64,000 bases of DNA from Lophium mytilinum (GCA_010093605.1 MU004191.1:923832-987831); one strand, 5' to 3'. Shown: positions 50,288 to 63,125, counted from the stretch's first letter. Translations and numbers: made by a program. Notes: generated from the sequence alone by a model not told the origin.

Positions 50288-50504
50288 TATTATATTATTC
50301 CTTAGTATTCTCTTAGTAGTTATTAAGGTTAGAGGTTATTATATGCATGGACGTTACGTAATCTCTAGGCTAAGGATTCTTCTAGCGCCCGGGGTTCTAC
50401 CGGCGCGCACATAACTACGTAGCAGGCCCGTAGCCGGAGCCTCTCTTCTTTCTACGCAACCTTATTAATAGAAATATAACTCCTTTCTAGCTATAAGCCT
50501 AATA
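50288..50504 (+). repeat. 3' LTR of Ty3/gypsy fossil 3
   Basis: 217 bp ending directly at the TAGAG target duplication. It retains more GC than the 5' copy. Confidence 0.85.
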
Positions 50505-50734
50505 TAGAGCCTCTATTATATAATCTCTAGTTATATATTATATATAATTATATAGCTATAATATATATACTTTATATTAGCTAATATATAATAGTAGTAA
50601 TACTTTTTTTATTATCTATAATAGATTTAGAAAGAGTATTATCTTCTATATATACTTTATTATTTACCTACTATCTAAACTAAGTATTCTTCTCTTTCTT
50701 CTTATTTTTTAGCTTAGAAATTAGAGATTAGTAA

Positions 50735-51541
50735 AGGGCGTTACTAACTCTATACCCTCTTTTAGTTCTAATTACACCCCTTTTTTACTTTAATTATACC
50801 CCCCTTCCGTCTAATTATCTAATTAGCTTAGAGGGGTACTTTAAGGCCCCTAATTTACTTACTTATATTTCTTACTAATTCTAAATACTCTCTTTAAACT
50901 TTAAATATAGCGTAGCTATAAATAATTACCTTCTTATTTTAATTCTTAATAATATACTTACTATAGCCCTTAAACTACTACTAGTATAGTTAGCCTTAGC
51001 CTTAGATAGCGCTAATATAGCTTAGCTATATAGAGCTTCTATATAAGCTTATATTATATAAGAAGAAAATAGAGAAATATTAATTAGAATAGCTAGAGTA
51101 TATAGTAGTAATATAAGAGGGCTAGGCTTAATATAGAGGGCTAGTAATAAGATAAGAATTTAATAGTTTTAGTATACTTATAGGTATATAGATATATAGG
51201 TAGTAATTTAACAGCCTATATATACTATAGAAAATAGAAAGTATATATAGTAAAATAGGTATACTATAAAGCCTTACTATAACTATAGCCTTATATACGG
51301 CCTATATATATAGCCTTATTTATAGCCTTATCTATAGTCTTATATGCAGCTAAGTATAGCCTATTAAAAATAGTAAGAATATATAATAAAATAGGAAGGC
51401 TATATAGCCTTACTATAAAGCGCCGGAGTAGTAATTTAAGCCCTCCGGGCTAATTAGACAATTAGACGGAAGGGGGGTATAATTAGAGTTAAAAAAGGGT
51501 GTAGTTTAAGTAAAAAGAGGGTGCAGAGTTAGTATCGCCCT
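50735..51541. mobile_element. 807-bp inverted-repeat DNA element (MITE-like)
   Basis: The two ends are inverted copies of about 110 bp, each starting AGGGCG(T/A)TACTAACTCT and including the shared TACCCCCC.TTCCGTCTAATT. They are flanked by a possible 6-bp direct repeat TAGTAA (50729-50734 and 51542-51547). The interior is AT-rich with many AGGCTATATAGCC-type palindromes and no coding trace. The family is unknown. The internal size suggests a non-autonomous DNA element derived from a longer one. A related copy in opposite orientation starts at 63126. Confidence 0.68.
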
Positions 51542-51547
51542 TAGTAA

Positions 51548-53698
51548 AGGCGCGTTTATAGAATAATTTATTTATTCTTTACCGGCACTACTTAAGAATA
51601 AATATCTTAGGTTTAACTGCTTAGGAGCAAATATACATATTAAATATAATGTAAGAAATACCTTAGACTCGCGATTAAATATAGTAAATAGCTTAGGTTA
51701 CTTATTATATATACCTATATAAAGGTAAGAGTAAAATATAGGTAATTTATAGAATAATTAAAAAGAACTAATATATAACGCGGTTTATTTATATATTTAT
51801 AACTAAACTACTAATCTAATAACTATATATTAACTATATTAAGAGCTTTAACTTCCTTAGTACGCGTATAGCGCCTAGCTAACTAGCTAACTACAACCTC
51901 CCTCTATAGTAATATTTTCTTCCTCTACTTCTCTATACTTATAATATAGCTAGTTAACTTCCACCTAACTCTATTATAGCTATTAATGCTATTCTAATAA
52001 CTATACGCGTTCTAGTAAGGATTAGATTAGAGTAGATAGACCTCTATATTAGGCTCTACCTTAAGTATACTAGTATTAGTAGATATAATACTAAGAAGGC
52101 TCTTTATATAGACTTTACGCGGTTCTTAGTATAGAATATATACTATATAGGTATATAATTAGTAATAAGGTTTAAGATAGACTCTTTATATAACTATAAA
52201 AAGAAAGGGTTAGACTAGCTACCTTACTAGAAAATTAGTCTACTGTAAGCTAACTTACCTACTACTACTATTAGCGGCGACTATAGTTTAGAATATTATA
52301 TATTCTATAAATATCCCCGGGCTAAGCTATATTTAGGGTTTTCTCTTATCTATTATATAACGCGTATACCTCTATCTTATTCTTTTATTCTATTATTATT
52401 ATTAATATTACCGTTATTATCTATATTACTATTTTCCGGAAAATAACTATATTACTTCCTTCTACTATTTAACTACTATTTATCTCTCTTAGGTATATTA
52501 GTTTAGAATATACTACGCGTTATTATATTAATAGGGCGATAAAATCTAGATAGAGGGGTTTTAGGTCTATTCTTTTAGTAAAGAAGCTAGGGAATTATAT
52601 TCTATACCTATAGCGCCTATATCTATACCGTAGTTACATTATAGTAATAAGTAGTACTAAATTAAATTAAGATTTCTATTAGTAGGCTGCTCTATATCTA
52701 TAGAATAGGGGGATAGATAATAATTAGTAGACTGCGTGCCCGGGGCAGGTAGAAAGAAGGCTTAGTAATATAGAGAACTAGCCTACCTATTAGAAAGAAG
52801 AAGCTAAGGCTAGTATATAGAGGTAAGAGGTAGTAATACTAGTAGTAGATTTATATATGCTAGCTTTCTTTCTCTTTAAGTGCTAAGGCTCTACTATAAA
52901 TAGTATTATTATTAGTACCGCGTTAGTTTCTACTCTCTTCTTCTAATAGCTAGTAATAATAGACTCTTTATAGATATAATAGTAAGTTCTTTAAGGCTAT
53001 ATATCTATCTATTTATAGCTAGTAAATATTTATACTATATCCGCCGCTATTAAATATAATCTTAGTCTAAACTCTCTACTTTATCTTTCTTCTAGTCTCT
53101 ACTATCTTTCTTCTCTAGCCTTAATTATCTCTAATAGTCTATTTTTTAGTATAATTATCTCTATTCTTATTATTATAGGTTGAAAATCATTATTAAATAA
53201 GTTAAAAATTATAGGCCTTAGAACTAAGGGTGCTAGTTAGCCTTTAAGTCTACTATTAGCACATTCTTAACTACTATAGTAGATAAGCTCCGGGGAGAGG
53301 AAAACTCTATTTATAAAGCGCGGGACTTAGCCTCTAAAGTTAAGCTAAGATAATAAAAGAATTCTTAAGCACGTTTTCTAATATAGGGAGAACTAGTTAA
53401 AATTTCCTTTTTATTCTATTAAGTAGGCTTTTTTTAATTGGCTTCTAGATAAACTAGAACTTACTTAGAACTTTTATTAGAATATAGTATTACTAGATAA
53501 AGCTAAGCTTAAACGCATATTTAATATATAGGCTAGTCTTAGGGCGGTAGTAATATAGCCTTAACTATAAGTAGAGGTAGGCCCTATATTAAAAACCCCT
53601 TTTATAGTAATATCTTTAGATTAATAGGCCCTTTTTACTATCTTAAAGTCTATAGAAGCGCTAATAATAGATCTATCTTTAGATATCTAACTATTAAG
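51548..53698. other. Unassigned RIP-mutated stretch
   Basis: About 2.15 kb of AT-rich sequence between the inverted-repeat element and the 36-bp minisatellite. Scattered GC-bearing islands suggest decayed coding DNA. No family could be named. Confidence 0.4.
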
Positions 53699-54022
53699 CT
53701 TAATATCTCCGGACGGAAAGTAAATTTTTAAACGCTTAAAGTCTCCGGACAGAAAGTAAATTTTTAAACGCTTAAAGTTTCCGGATAGAAAGTAAATTCT
53801 TAAACGCTTAAAGTCTCTAGATAGAAAGTAAATTTTTAAATACTTAAAGTCTCTAGACGGATAGTAGATTATTAAACGCTTAATATCTCTAGATAGATAG
53901 TAGATTTTTAAACGCTTAATATCTCTAGATAGAAAGTAGATTTATAAACGCTTAATATCTTTAAATAGAGAGCTACTTTTTATTTACTTAATATCTCTAG
54001 ATAGAAAGCTATTAGTCTTAGC
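53699..54022 (+). repeat. 36-bp minisatellite, nine units
   Basis: Nine consecutive units of exactly 36 bp, each starting CTTAA(A/T). The clearest have the core AGTCTCCGGACAGAAAGT followed by AAATTTTTAAACG. Later units are increasingly AT-shifted. The length (12 codons) and the absence of indels suggest it lay inside a coding region before RIP. Confidence 0.85.
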
Positions 54023-57000
54023 CGCTAGTTAATATTTAGATAAATTTAATAAAGTAGCATTTAATATAACGCATAGAGTAGTACTAACTCTACTAAAAAT
54101 ATTACTAATAAAATTTATAGTTAGTATAGTGCTAACTTAAGTTATAGTACTAGGTAATATACTTAAAGGCGTAATAGTAATCGGCTTAGAATAGAGTAAG
54201 TCTAGTAAGAATAAAAATAAATTAGAAAGTAATATTCCCCTTACTAGTATTAGTACCTCTAATAATAAGGAGAGCTTTAATAATAGTAGCTTTTAGTTAG
54301 ATTTTAACATTCCTACTACAGATAGTAATAATAAGTAGTAGCTACTAATAGTAATCTAAGTTCTCTTAATAAAGAGAATAATAGTAGTAAGAAGTTAGAT
54401 AACCTCCGCGCTAATTATTAGTCTAGTTAACTTAAGTTCTAGATAAACTCCGCAGTTAATATACTAAGTAAAGCCCGGACCGAGCCTAAATATAATATAG
54501 CTATAATAGTGGCTAAATTTCTTAATATCTAGTAAGAGGGATTGCGGAGATTTACCTTTAAGAACCCTATCCGCTACCGCCTAGAAATTAAAGTAGGCTA
54601 ATAATAACTTAGCCTTAATTTAGTTAAAATTATCTAGCTTATACTATTATAGTATAGTAAAATTTAGATTAACCTTACTTATATACCTAGTAGTCTAGGG
54701 TATAATAGTAATACTAACTTTACTAAACTAGGCGCCTAGATTAGTAATAAAATAATAGGGCTCTTATTAGCGTGCTTTCTTAATAGAAGAGCTAATAATC
54801 TTAATAAAGTATAGCTAGATCTAGCCTCTTATTTCTATAACTTTATAGGTTCTATTTTAAATAATCTAAATAGGTACTTAGTATTAGAAGAAGCTTATTA
54901 TAATAGGTGTAATATTCTAGACTATACTATATATAAAGTTAGAGTCCTAAGATAAGTAGAGCTTAGAGACTTAGAATAAGTTGCGTATATTATTAAAGAC
55001 TACGTTAGTAGGCTCCGCGTTTTAGTAATAGTAAATAGTATTATTTTCCCTATAGCTAGTAATAAGTCTTATTAGATAGTAGCTTATATTTAAGTATATA
55101 ATAAGAAGATCTATATAAAGCTTTATAATTTCTTACCGGGGTATAGGCTAAAGAGATTAAAGCTAAAGAGACCTATATACTATAGGGCGGAATAAGATCT
55201 TCCTTATATTATATAGTTACTTAAACTTATACCGGGCTCTTATTTTTAGCCTTATAAGGTTAAGAATAAGGTAGTCTTTCTATCTTATAGGGAATAGTTT
55301 AATTCGGATAATTATAGACTAATTATTATCCTGCACGCGTTTACTTTACTTAATAGTAGAACGCCTACTAAGGCTATATTTAGTAAAGAAGAGAGTACTA
55401 AATTATATAAAATTACTATTTATAAGTTTTATATATAATTAAGAGACTAAGGTAACTTTAGTAAAGCTATTATAGAGTTTAAGTAGAGACTTAAAAATTA
55501 TATTATTATTCTAGAGCCTACTCTAGGCTTAGATATTTTAAGCCAGACAATAAGTAAACTTAGCTAGTCTACCTCTAACTATAATACTATAGATACTGCT
55601 CTATCTTAAATAGATATTAATTTACTATTATTACTTAGCACTTTTAATAACTACTACCTTAATATAGCGGCAATCCTTTTAACTATTAGATATAGCAGTA
55701 CTAAAAGTAATATAATTAGTATAAATAATACTATAAGAACTAAGAGTATAGTATAGAGATAGTAGACTATTTATAGGCCTATTAATAAAACCTATAATTT
55801 CTCTTATAGTTTTACTAGTTTTAAGAATATAAATACCTACCTTAAGTTAACTACTAAGCCTACTATCTTTTAGGTAGAGTATAAGATACCTAGTAGAACT
55901 GCGCAGGTAGGTATCTTTAAGGGAATATATAATGCAAGCGTTTAAGAGTTACTAAACCGTATTAATAGATAACTAGATAAGTAGACTATTCTAGTACTTT
56001 AATATAGTATTAAAGCTTTATCTATAGATATTAATAGCTTTAAATAGGCGATATAAATCTAGACTAATATTAATTTCTATTTAACCTTAATTTTACTCTA
56101 GAGAAGTATTTAAGAGACTTTAAGTAATCCTAATAACGCGGAGTTTATACGCAGAGTATATATTAAGAATAGGGCCTAGCTAGCTTAGGCCTACTTTAGC
56201 TTTAAATACCTAGGGCTAGTACATGCCCTTAATTAAACTAAGGAGATAGTAGATAAGCTTAATTATTAATAGAGGAATAAGGTTCTAAAATATTAGTAAC
56301 TAGTAAGAGTTCTTAACCTATATTCTACCTAGTATATTACTAAGTATAAAGTATCTAAATAGAATAATAATAGTCTTAATATTAGAATAATGCGAGTAAG
56401 AAAGAGAAATACTAGCTATTAAACGTATCTTCTACTCCCGTATTAGAGGGAAGGGTAAAATAGTAGTAGAAACACGTTTCCTATTAAAATTCTAAACGCG
56501 AGTAATAGCGTTATCTATAGAGAGTATACTAGCTACCCTTACTTTAGATATATATACTATTATTATATTACTTATTCTACTAGTATTACTTTACTAGAGA
56601 AGCGTAAGAGGTTTAAAATATAGATAATAGAAGAAGACGCGCTACTCTAGAAATATAAGAAGTTAAGATAGTAGACTATAGAAGAAGACGCGCTACTCTA
56701 GAAGCTAGTAAGATATAGCTTAGAATAGTTAGAAGTAGCTAAATATTTTAATAGGCGATTATAGTTAGTATTACGCGCGCGTGCTCTCTATTAGAGTTAT
56801 AGACTTAGAGCTAGTAATATTTCTAAAATAGATATAAAGAACGCCGACTAGTTAATAGAGGTAAAGAAGCTACTTATAGAATTAGTAGGTAATTAATATA
56901 GACTAACTTAGTATAAAATAGCTATATATTTTAGTAGATATTTAGTAAGTATAGTCTATATAATATATAGTAGGCTTAGTAGATAAAAGCTAAATATAGG

Positions 57001-58560
57001 TAATATAGTAAGTAAGCGGTCTAGAATCCTATAAATAACTAAAGAGAATAAGCTACTTAATAAACTTACTAGTAATAAATAAAATATATAGGATTAAATT
57101 ACTATATATTTTCTAGGTTATATAAATTAGGTATATAAACGGCGCTTACTCGCATTAAAGAAATTAAAACCCGGATACGCTATAAGAACTAGTAGTAAAC
57201 GTTGCGCTTATTACGCTATATCTTATAGCGCTAACTCTAATAGTAATAACTCTAATAGTAATAACTCTAATAGTAACTCTAAGTAAGTATTTACGCCTAT
57301 AGTCCCTAGTTTATTAAAAGTCTACTTAGAGTTTACTTTAGCGGAGTTTATAAATAAATTATTATTAGAAATATAAGTACGTATTACAAGCGCTAATTAT
57401 AGTATAGAATAGGTTAGTAACTTTTACTAGCAGTAAGAGTTTAAGTAATTTAGAGTAGGTTAGCGGGCGAATTACTTAAAAGGTATTTATATAAGATAGC
57501 ACAGCTATATAGCTATCTTCTTAGTTATATCTAGTAAGAGGAAGAAGAGAAGAGGGAAAAAAAGAGAGAGTTAGGCTAGTAGATTAAAATTGCGTTAAAT
57601 CCGTTCTAAACTAATACTCTTATAGAATATTAATCTTCTAGCTAGGTATATAGAGTATAGAGACTACTTTTCTTTTAGTAGTAATTTCTATCTAACTCTA
57701 CTCTATAACTAAGATACTCTAGTCTCTATACTCTATATTACTATCTTAGCCCGGCCCTCTTTTTCTAATAGTAACGACTAATACTACTATATAGACTAAT
57801 AGTAAGATTTACTTACTAAACTTATTTTAATGTCTAGTCTCTACTAATATAAAATCTTTTAAGCCTAACTAATTAAGCAGTATTTAACTATATAAGTAAC
57901 TATTCTAAAACTTATATATACCTACTTAATACCTTCTTCTAGTAATTAGTCTACTAGAATAGTAAATATAAGTTAATATCTCTATAACTCTAGAAGAGAC
58001 CCCGCTGTAATTAAACCTAAAATTTAGTAGAATTTAAATCCTAGTTATATAATAGTAGAAGATCGGAGGTATTTTAAAATTAGTTATATATTTTAAACTA
58101 TGTTAGAGAATTTAGACTAATTTAAAATAAACGTTAATTAAGTAGAATATTATTATTAAGTATTAAGAGGGAAGGTGCTAGAAGATATATATATTGCCGC
58201 AGTTAGAAGTAGAATAAGAGGTAGTGCAACTCTAAGAAAGAATAGTATAGATAAGGCTAGCTAGGGATTTTAAGAGAATAGTATATACTAAGACTAGAAA
58301 ATAAAGTATATATATTAATAGTAGTTAGATATTAACTATATAGATAGTTTAAGCGTATAGTCTAGATACTAGAAGAAGGCGGATAAAAGAAAGGAAAATA
58401 GACTAAGAAGATAGTTTATTAGTTAATTACTACCTGCAAGCTACTAGTAGAACGGGTAGGTTAGTAGTATAATAGAAAGAATAGTATAGAAAATAATAAA
58501 TATATAATAGAAAATATTAGAGTTAATATAGACTTAAGTTAACTATAAAGAGATAGAAAG
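54023..58560 (+). other. Decayed coding region of unknown family, Myb-like motifs
   Basis: About 4.5 kb in which one + strand frame stays protein-like for long stretches (for example about 55.1-56.5 kb), interrupted mainly by TAA/TAG codons of RIP type. Near 56,625-56,830 the motif IEEDALL occurs twice about 51 bp apart. The second copy continues into a pattern (..LVR...L..EVAKYFNRR..LVLRAR) like a Myb/SANT helix-turn-helix. No LTR, RT or integrase trace was seen here. Its class is unknown, and it is treated as a broken remnant. Confidence 0.4.
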
Positions 58561-58575
58561 AGGCGCGGCAGGGAA

Positions 58576-58578
<3 letters not shown>

Positions 58579-58632
<54 letters not shown>
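58579..58632 (+). repeat. (AG)n microsatellite
   Basis: About 27 uninterrupted AG units, purine-only on the + strand. Confidence 0.95.
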
Positions 58633-58637
<5 letters not shown>

Positions 58638-58640
58638 GAG

Positions 58641-58660
58641 ATAAGATAAGATAAGATAAG
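58641..58660 (+). repeat. (ATAAG)4 microsatellite
   Basis: Four perfect ATAAG units right after the AG run, extending the all-purine/AT tract. Confidence 0.85.
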
Positions 58661-60160
58661 AGGGAAGAGAAGAGGAGGGCGGGGGTTAAGGAGTAACTAC
58701 TATATAAGTAACTAACCTACATATTAAATAAGCTAAGATAGTAATAACTAGTAAGTTATATTATCTAAAAATACTTGCTAATCTTAAAACTAATTAAAAT
58801 AATCTAGATATTATTACTATTTTATATTATCTACTAGCTATATCTTATATAACTAATAAATATATAGTTACTAGTTATAAGCTATACTACTAACCTTTAT
58901 ATTTAGAAGAAATAAGACTAGCGCTACTTTTATAGAATCTACTAAAGAGTTATACCTAAGCTAGCATATTCTTCTTTTCTTTAATCCGCGAAACCCTAAT
59001 ATATTAAGAACGGTAGCCTTTAAACTTTAGCTTTCTTTTTTCCTATTATAGATAAGTTAATAGCCTCTTATCTCTAACTAACTTTAACTCTTTTTAACTT
59101 TATTTTACCTTAGATCTACTTTCTCTACACTCTTAATAATACGGCTTTAATTAGACTACCTTAAACGCGGGTCTAAGTTTAGTAATTATAGTATTGCATA
59201 GGATACTAAATTAACCTAATATAGTAAAAGCGCGCTCTATCTATTATAGTATGCGATGCTAGCACTCTTATAGCTTAGAAATTTACTAATTACTTCTACC
59301 TATAGTCTAGAAACCGGCGAGACTTATAGAAATACTTCCCCTTAATTTAATAATAGAGATATAGAATAGAACTTTTAGAGTTACTAATAGTTATCTATAT
59401 TCTATATAGCGTTATACTAGATCTATACTTCTAATACTTTAAGGTAAGCCTAGCAGCTACTCTAACGCTATTTTTAATATCCTCGGGGACTATATTCTAG
59501 GCGCTAGAATTTATAGTTATTATATATAATAATAGTTAACTAGTAAGCTCTATATATATAAGGTTATTATCTAAGCTAATATAAAAGATATTCTTCTTAC
59601 TAAGACCTAGAATACTATATATATTTTTATTAGAGAAGTTACTATTAATTAAAGAGACTACTATAAATAGGCACCTAGAGATTTACTACTATTTACTAAA
59701 CTACTTACTTATAGTTTTAGAGCGCGCCCGTTATATACTAATAAAATTCGCTCTTAGAGACTTAAGTACTATCTACTAACCTTCTAATTTACTTATTATA
59801 GATTCTAATATCTACTATAATTTAAACTACTATTACTAGGGTTAGTTTATATTTAAGAGAAGAAACTCTAGTATAATAAGAATCTTAAGGCTACTAACGG
59901 GGTATAGGTGTCTAGAATATATAATCTAGTAAAAATTAATATAATAATTAGATAAAGATAGAAATATAAATAGATAATAAAGGTTAAAAATAAATAAAAT
60001 TATTACTAACTGCGGTAAGTTCCATCCGTTACGTAATAAGTAAGGCTTAGCAGTTAGAGCCTTATTCTTATTTATTCCCCTCTTTATCTTATCTCTCTTT
60101 TAGGCTATATATAACTCTACTCTATATAGAATATTAGTAAAGTACTAAAACTTAATATAA
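58661..60160. other. Unassigned AT-rich stretch
   Basis: About 1.5 kb of RIP-like sequence with no recognised element, between the microsatellites and the interspersed 45-bp repeats. Confidence 0.4.
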
Positions 60161-61970
60161 TAATAGGTTCTAGCTTAGCTTTTTTACTAGCTTGCCTAGA
60201 GTTCTTAATTACCCCTACTACCTTATCTTTAATTTCCTCTCTCTACCTCGCCCCTTAAGCCGCATAATTTATAAAGCGTTAAGCTATATAATCTATAAAG
60301 TAATAATATACCTATATAGAATATTAGTAAAGTACTAGATTTAATTTAATAATAGGTTTTAGCTTAGCTTTTTTACTAGCTTACCTAGAGTTATTTATTT
60401 AATCTTATTATATTTACTACTTTATAGCTTATAGTTTAGACGTTTTCCTCTTACTTATAGATCTACTATATTTTAGTATTATATAGTATATTGCCTTTTA
60501 TAATAGTCTATCTATAGCTAATAATAGTAGCAATAACGGTAGATTTAGTAATAGGTTTTAGCTTAGCTTTTTTACTAGCTTGCCTAGAGTTATTTACCTA
60601 TCTTTATTATACTTTCTAGTTTATAGCTATTTTAATTACCTTCCTTAAAAGCCTATTAATAATAAATAGAGGCTGTAATAATAGTAGGTTAGATAATAGG
60701 TTCTAGCTTAGGTTCTTTACTAGCTTACCTAGAGTTATCTTATTATTTATTATATACTTAGAAACTATAAGCTACTATTCTTATTTGCAACTTAAACTAT
60801 TAATCTTACTAATACTACCTTATCTAGTAGCACTAGTCGATAAATAATATAGCTATTTTCTACCCTATCTATATTCTAGTTTATATAACCTATTCCTCTT
60901 TAATTAGTATAAACCGCTAGTAATTTTACAGTTAGGTAATAATTCTTAGCTTTAAACGCAGGAGCTCCCTCTATAACTACTCGCCCGCTATACTTCTACC
61001 TTAGTAAAAGATACAGAGCACTAATAACGTAAAAGCGGATTAACTAGATAATAGATTTTAGCTTAGCTTCTCTACTAGCTTACCCGGAGTCTTTATTCTA
61101 CTTCTATTTTAAATTATTCTTATATATATTGCAGGCTATTCCCGCTATAAAACTAGACCCTAAATATCTTATTAGACTAAGCTCTACTAGTATCTCGGCC
61201 GATAACTTTAGTAGTTTCTATTTATCGACTAAATCTATATAAGTTATTAAGTTAGCGTTAAGATATATAATATTAGTAGTCTATCTTACTATTACTAGGT
61301 AGTAGATAGGAGGCTAAGATCTTTTTTATACTTATATTCTAGAAATCCTATTACTTATAACTATCCCGTTACTCTTAAGACGGCAACTTAGTTAATTTAA
61401 TAATAGGTTTTAGCTTAGCTTTTTAGCTAGCTTACCTAGAGTTATTTTTCTTTCTTCTTCTAATATTCTAAATTTTCTCGCGCAGTTATATTAATTCCAG
61501 CAGTTTTAGTAGTCTTAGTAGTTTTAGTAGTTTTAACTCTCTACTATTTTCTAATATCTTCTATGGCCTCCTAAAGTTTCTTTTATAGATATTCTTATCT
61601 ATTCGTCTTATTAATTACTTTTAGTTTCTTATTCTATTACGTCTCTTTTATCTACTTAGCGTAGGTTTATACTCTTTATTTATCTTATTAATTACTTTTA
61701 GTTTCTTATTCTATTATATCTCTTTTATCTACTTAGCGTAGGTTTATACTCTCTATTCGTCTCATTAATTACTTTTAGTTTCTTATTCTGCTGCATCTCT
61801 CTCTTCTACTTAGCAAACTGTTAACTTAAATGTCGATTTAATAATAGGTTTTAGCTTAGCTTTTTTACCGGCTTGCCTAGAGTTATTAACTACTAGTTAT
61901 TATTAACTTAAAAGTCGATTTAATAATAGGTTTTAGCTTAGCTTTTTTACTAGCTTACCTAGAGTTGTTA
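60161..61970. repeat. 45-bp interspersed repeat, eight copies
   Basis: The core AATAGGTTTTAGCTTAGC, then a T-run and ACTAGCTTACCTAGAGTT, occurs at about 60161, 60348, 60548, 60693, 61047, 61399, 61841 and 61922. Spacing is irregular (81 to 442 bp), so it is not a simple tandem array. The first two copies share longer flanks (TATATAGAATATTAGTAAAG). On the minus strand the core could be a basic, lysine-rich peptide repeat. Confidence 0.8.
61611..61815. repeat. 77-bp tandem repeat, three units
   Basis: Units starting TTAATTACTTTTAGTTTCTT at 61611, 61688 and 61765, each 77 bp; the third is incomplete and diverged. Confidence 0.8.
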
Positions 61971-61985
61971 ACTACTAGTTATTAT
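61821..61985. repeat. 82-bp tandem repeat, two units
   Basis: TTAACTTAAA followed by a 45-bp core copy and ACTACTAGTTATTA, repeated at 61821 and 61903, with the start of a third at 61985. Confidence 0.8.
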
Positions 61986-62009
61986 TAACTTAAATGCCGG
62001 TTTATTTTT

Positions 62010-62165
62010 CTTTTAGATTTTACAGTAACTTATAAAGATGTCTATTTATATTCTTATACTCTTACGCTTTTAACTTTCTTATTTTCTTTTCTTTTAGATT
62101 TTATAGTTAGTTATAAAGATATCTATTTATATTCTTATACTTCTTTATACTTTTAACTTTAAGGG
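62010..62165. repeat. Two-unit tandem repeat, roughly 80 bp
   Basis: CTTTTAGATTTTA, TTATAAAGATGTC (or ATC) and TATTTATATTCTTATACT recur in order in two adjacent units. Confidence 0.65.
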
Positions 62166-63125
62166 ACGGACTTTAAATCTATTAGTAGCGGAATAGATAT
62201 ATAATAGAGATTTACAGCTACCCGCTATAGATAACTTAGTAACTTCTAGGCGACTAAGATTTAGAGATAAAGGGGGCATATATATATATATAAAATATAT
62301 AGTAATACTTTACTTAATTATTATCTTATACTTTATTACCTTCTTTAGAAAGTAATTAGTATACTCCTCCGGTTCTAGCTAGCCTATTATATAATCTACG
62401 CGCTTCTCTACCTAGCTCGCCCTCTCTTTATGCCCCTTATATAACCTCTTATAATTAATCTACTTTCTTATACTTAATCTCTATATTATAACTATAACTT
62501 TAGGTTATATTACTAACTTATATACTAATTTTTTATAACTACCTCTTTTTCTCTATAGCTTTATTACTATATTAATAATTACTAACCTACTACCGCCCTA
62601 TTAGGTAATAGACAATTCTTACTACTTATTATATAATACTAGATAACTAGTAATATATAGTAATATTATTAATAGTTGCGTAAACTTATACGCGCCCTTT
62701 TAGCTAAGTACATGCTTCTATAAAGGCTAGTCTTCTTAAGTAATCTTTAATATGCACTATTCCCTCCCCCGTTATACTATAGATACAATCTAATATTATA
62801 GTTATAGTATAGAGAAGCTTAGTAGTATAAGATAACTAGGTTAAATTTAAGAGGTTATATAAGGAGTAGAAAGAGAGGCTTCTAGAAAGGAACTATATAT
62901 ATAGAGAAGAGAGGCGCGTAGGCGCTAGGTAGGCTAGTATATAGGCGGTACTAGGTAATATAATAAGTATAGAAGTAGAAGGCTAGTAGCTAGTAACGGG
63001 TAAATATATAACTAGAGAATAGGGCATAATCTATTATAATCCGCGCTCTAGTTTTAAACTAGCTAATAACTCTATTACTAAAGAACTATAGAAGCTTTTT
63101 AAAGAAAAAGCTAATATACTTACTA
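62166..63125. other. Unassigned AT-rich stretch
   Basis: About 960 bp of AT-rich sequence with no recognised element. Confidence 0.4.

Larger units (their letters stand above)
43327..50504 (+). mobile_element. Ty3/gypsy LTR retrotransposon fossil 3
   Basis: A 7,178-bp element of complete length: 217-bp LTRs and a matching 5-bp target duplication TAGAG (43322-43326 and 50505-50509). A purine-rich tract (AAAAGAGAAGG) lies just before the 3' LTR. Degraded + strand traces run in order gag-like, reverse transcriptase (about 47.1-47.7 kb), RNase H (about 47.9-48.2 kb) and integrase (about 48.9-49.5 kb), with a possible chromodomain-like end near 49.9 kb. It is a different family from fossils 1 and 2 by LTR sequence. 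It is broken throughout by dense RIP-type changes (dozens at least). Confidence 0.88.

Noticed and set aside
53699-54022. CRISPR-like array
   Set aside because: Units are contiguous without unique spacers, in a eukaryotic genome; it is a minisatellite.
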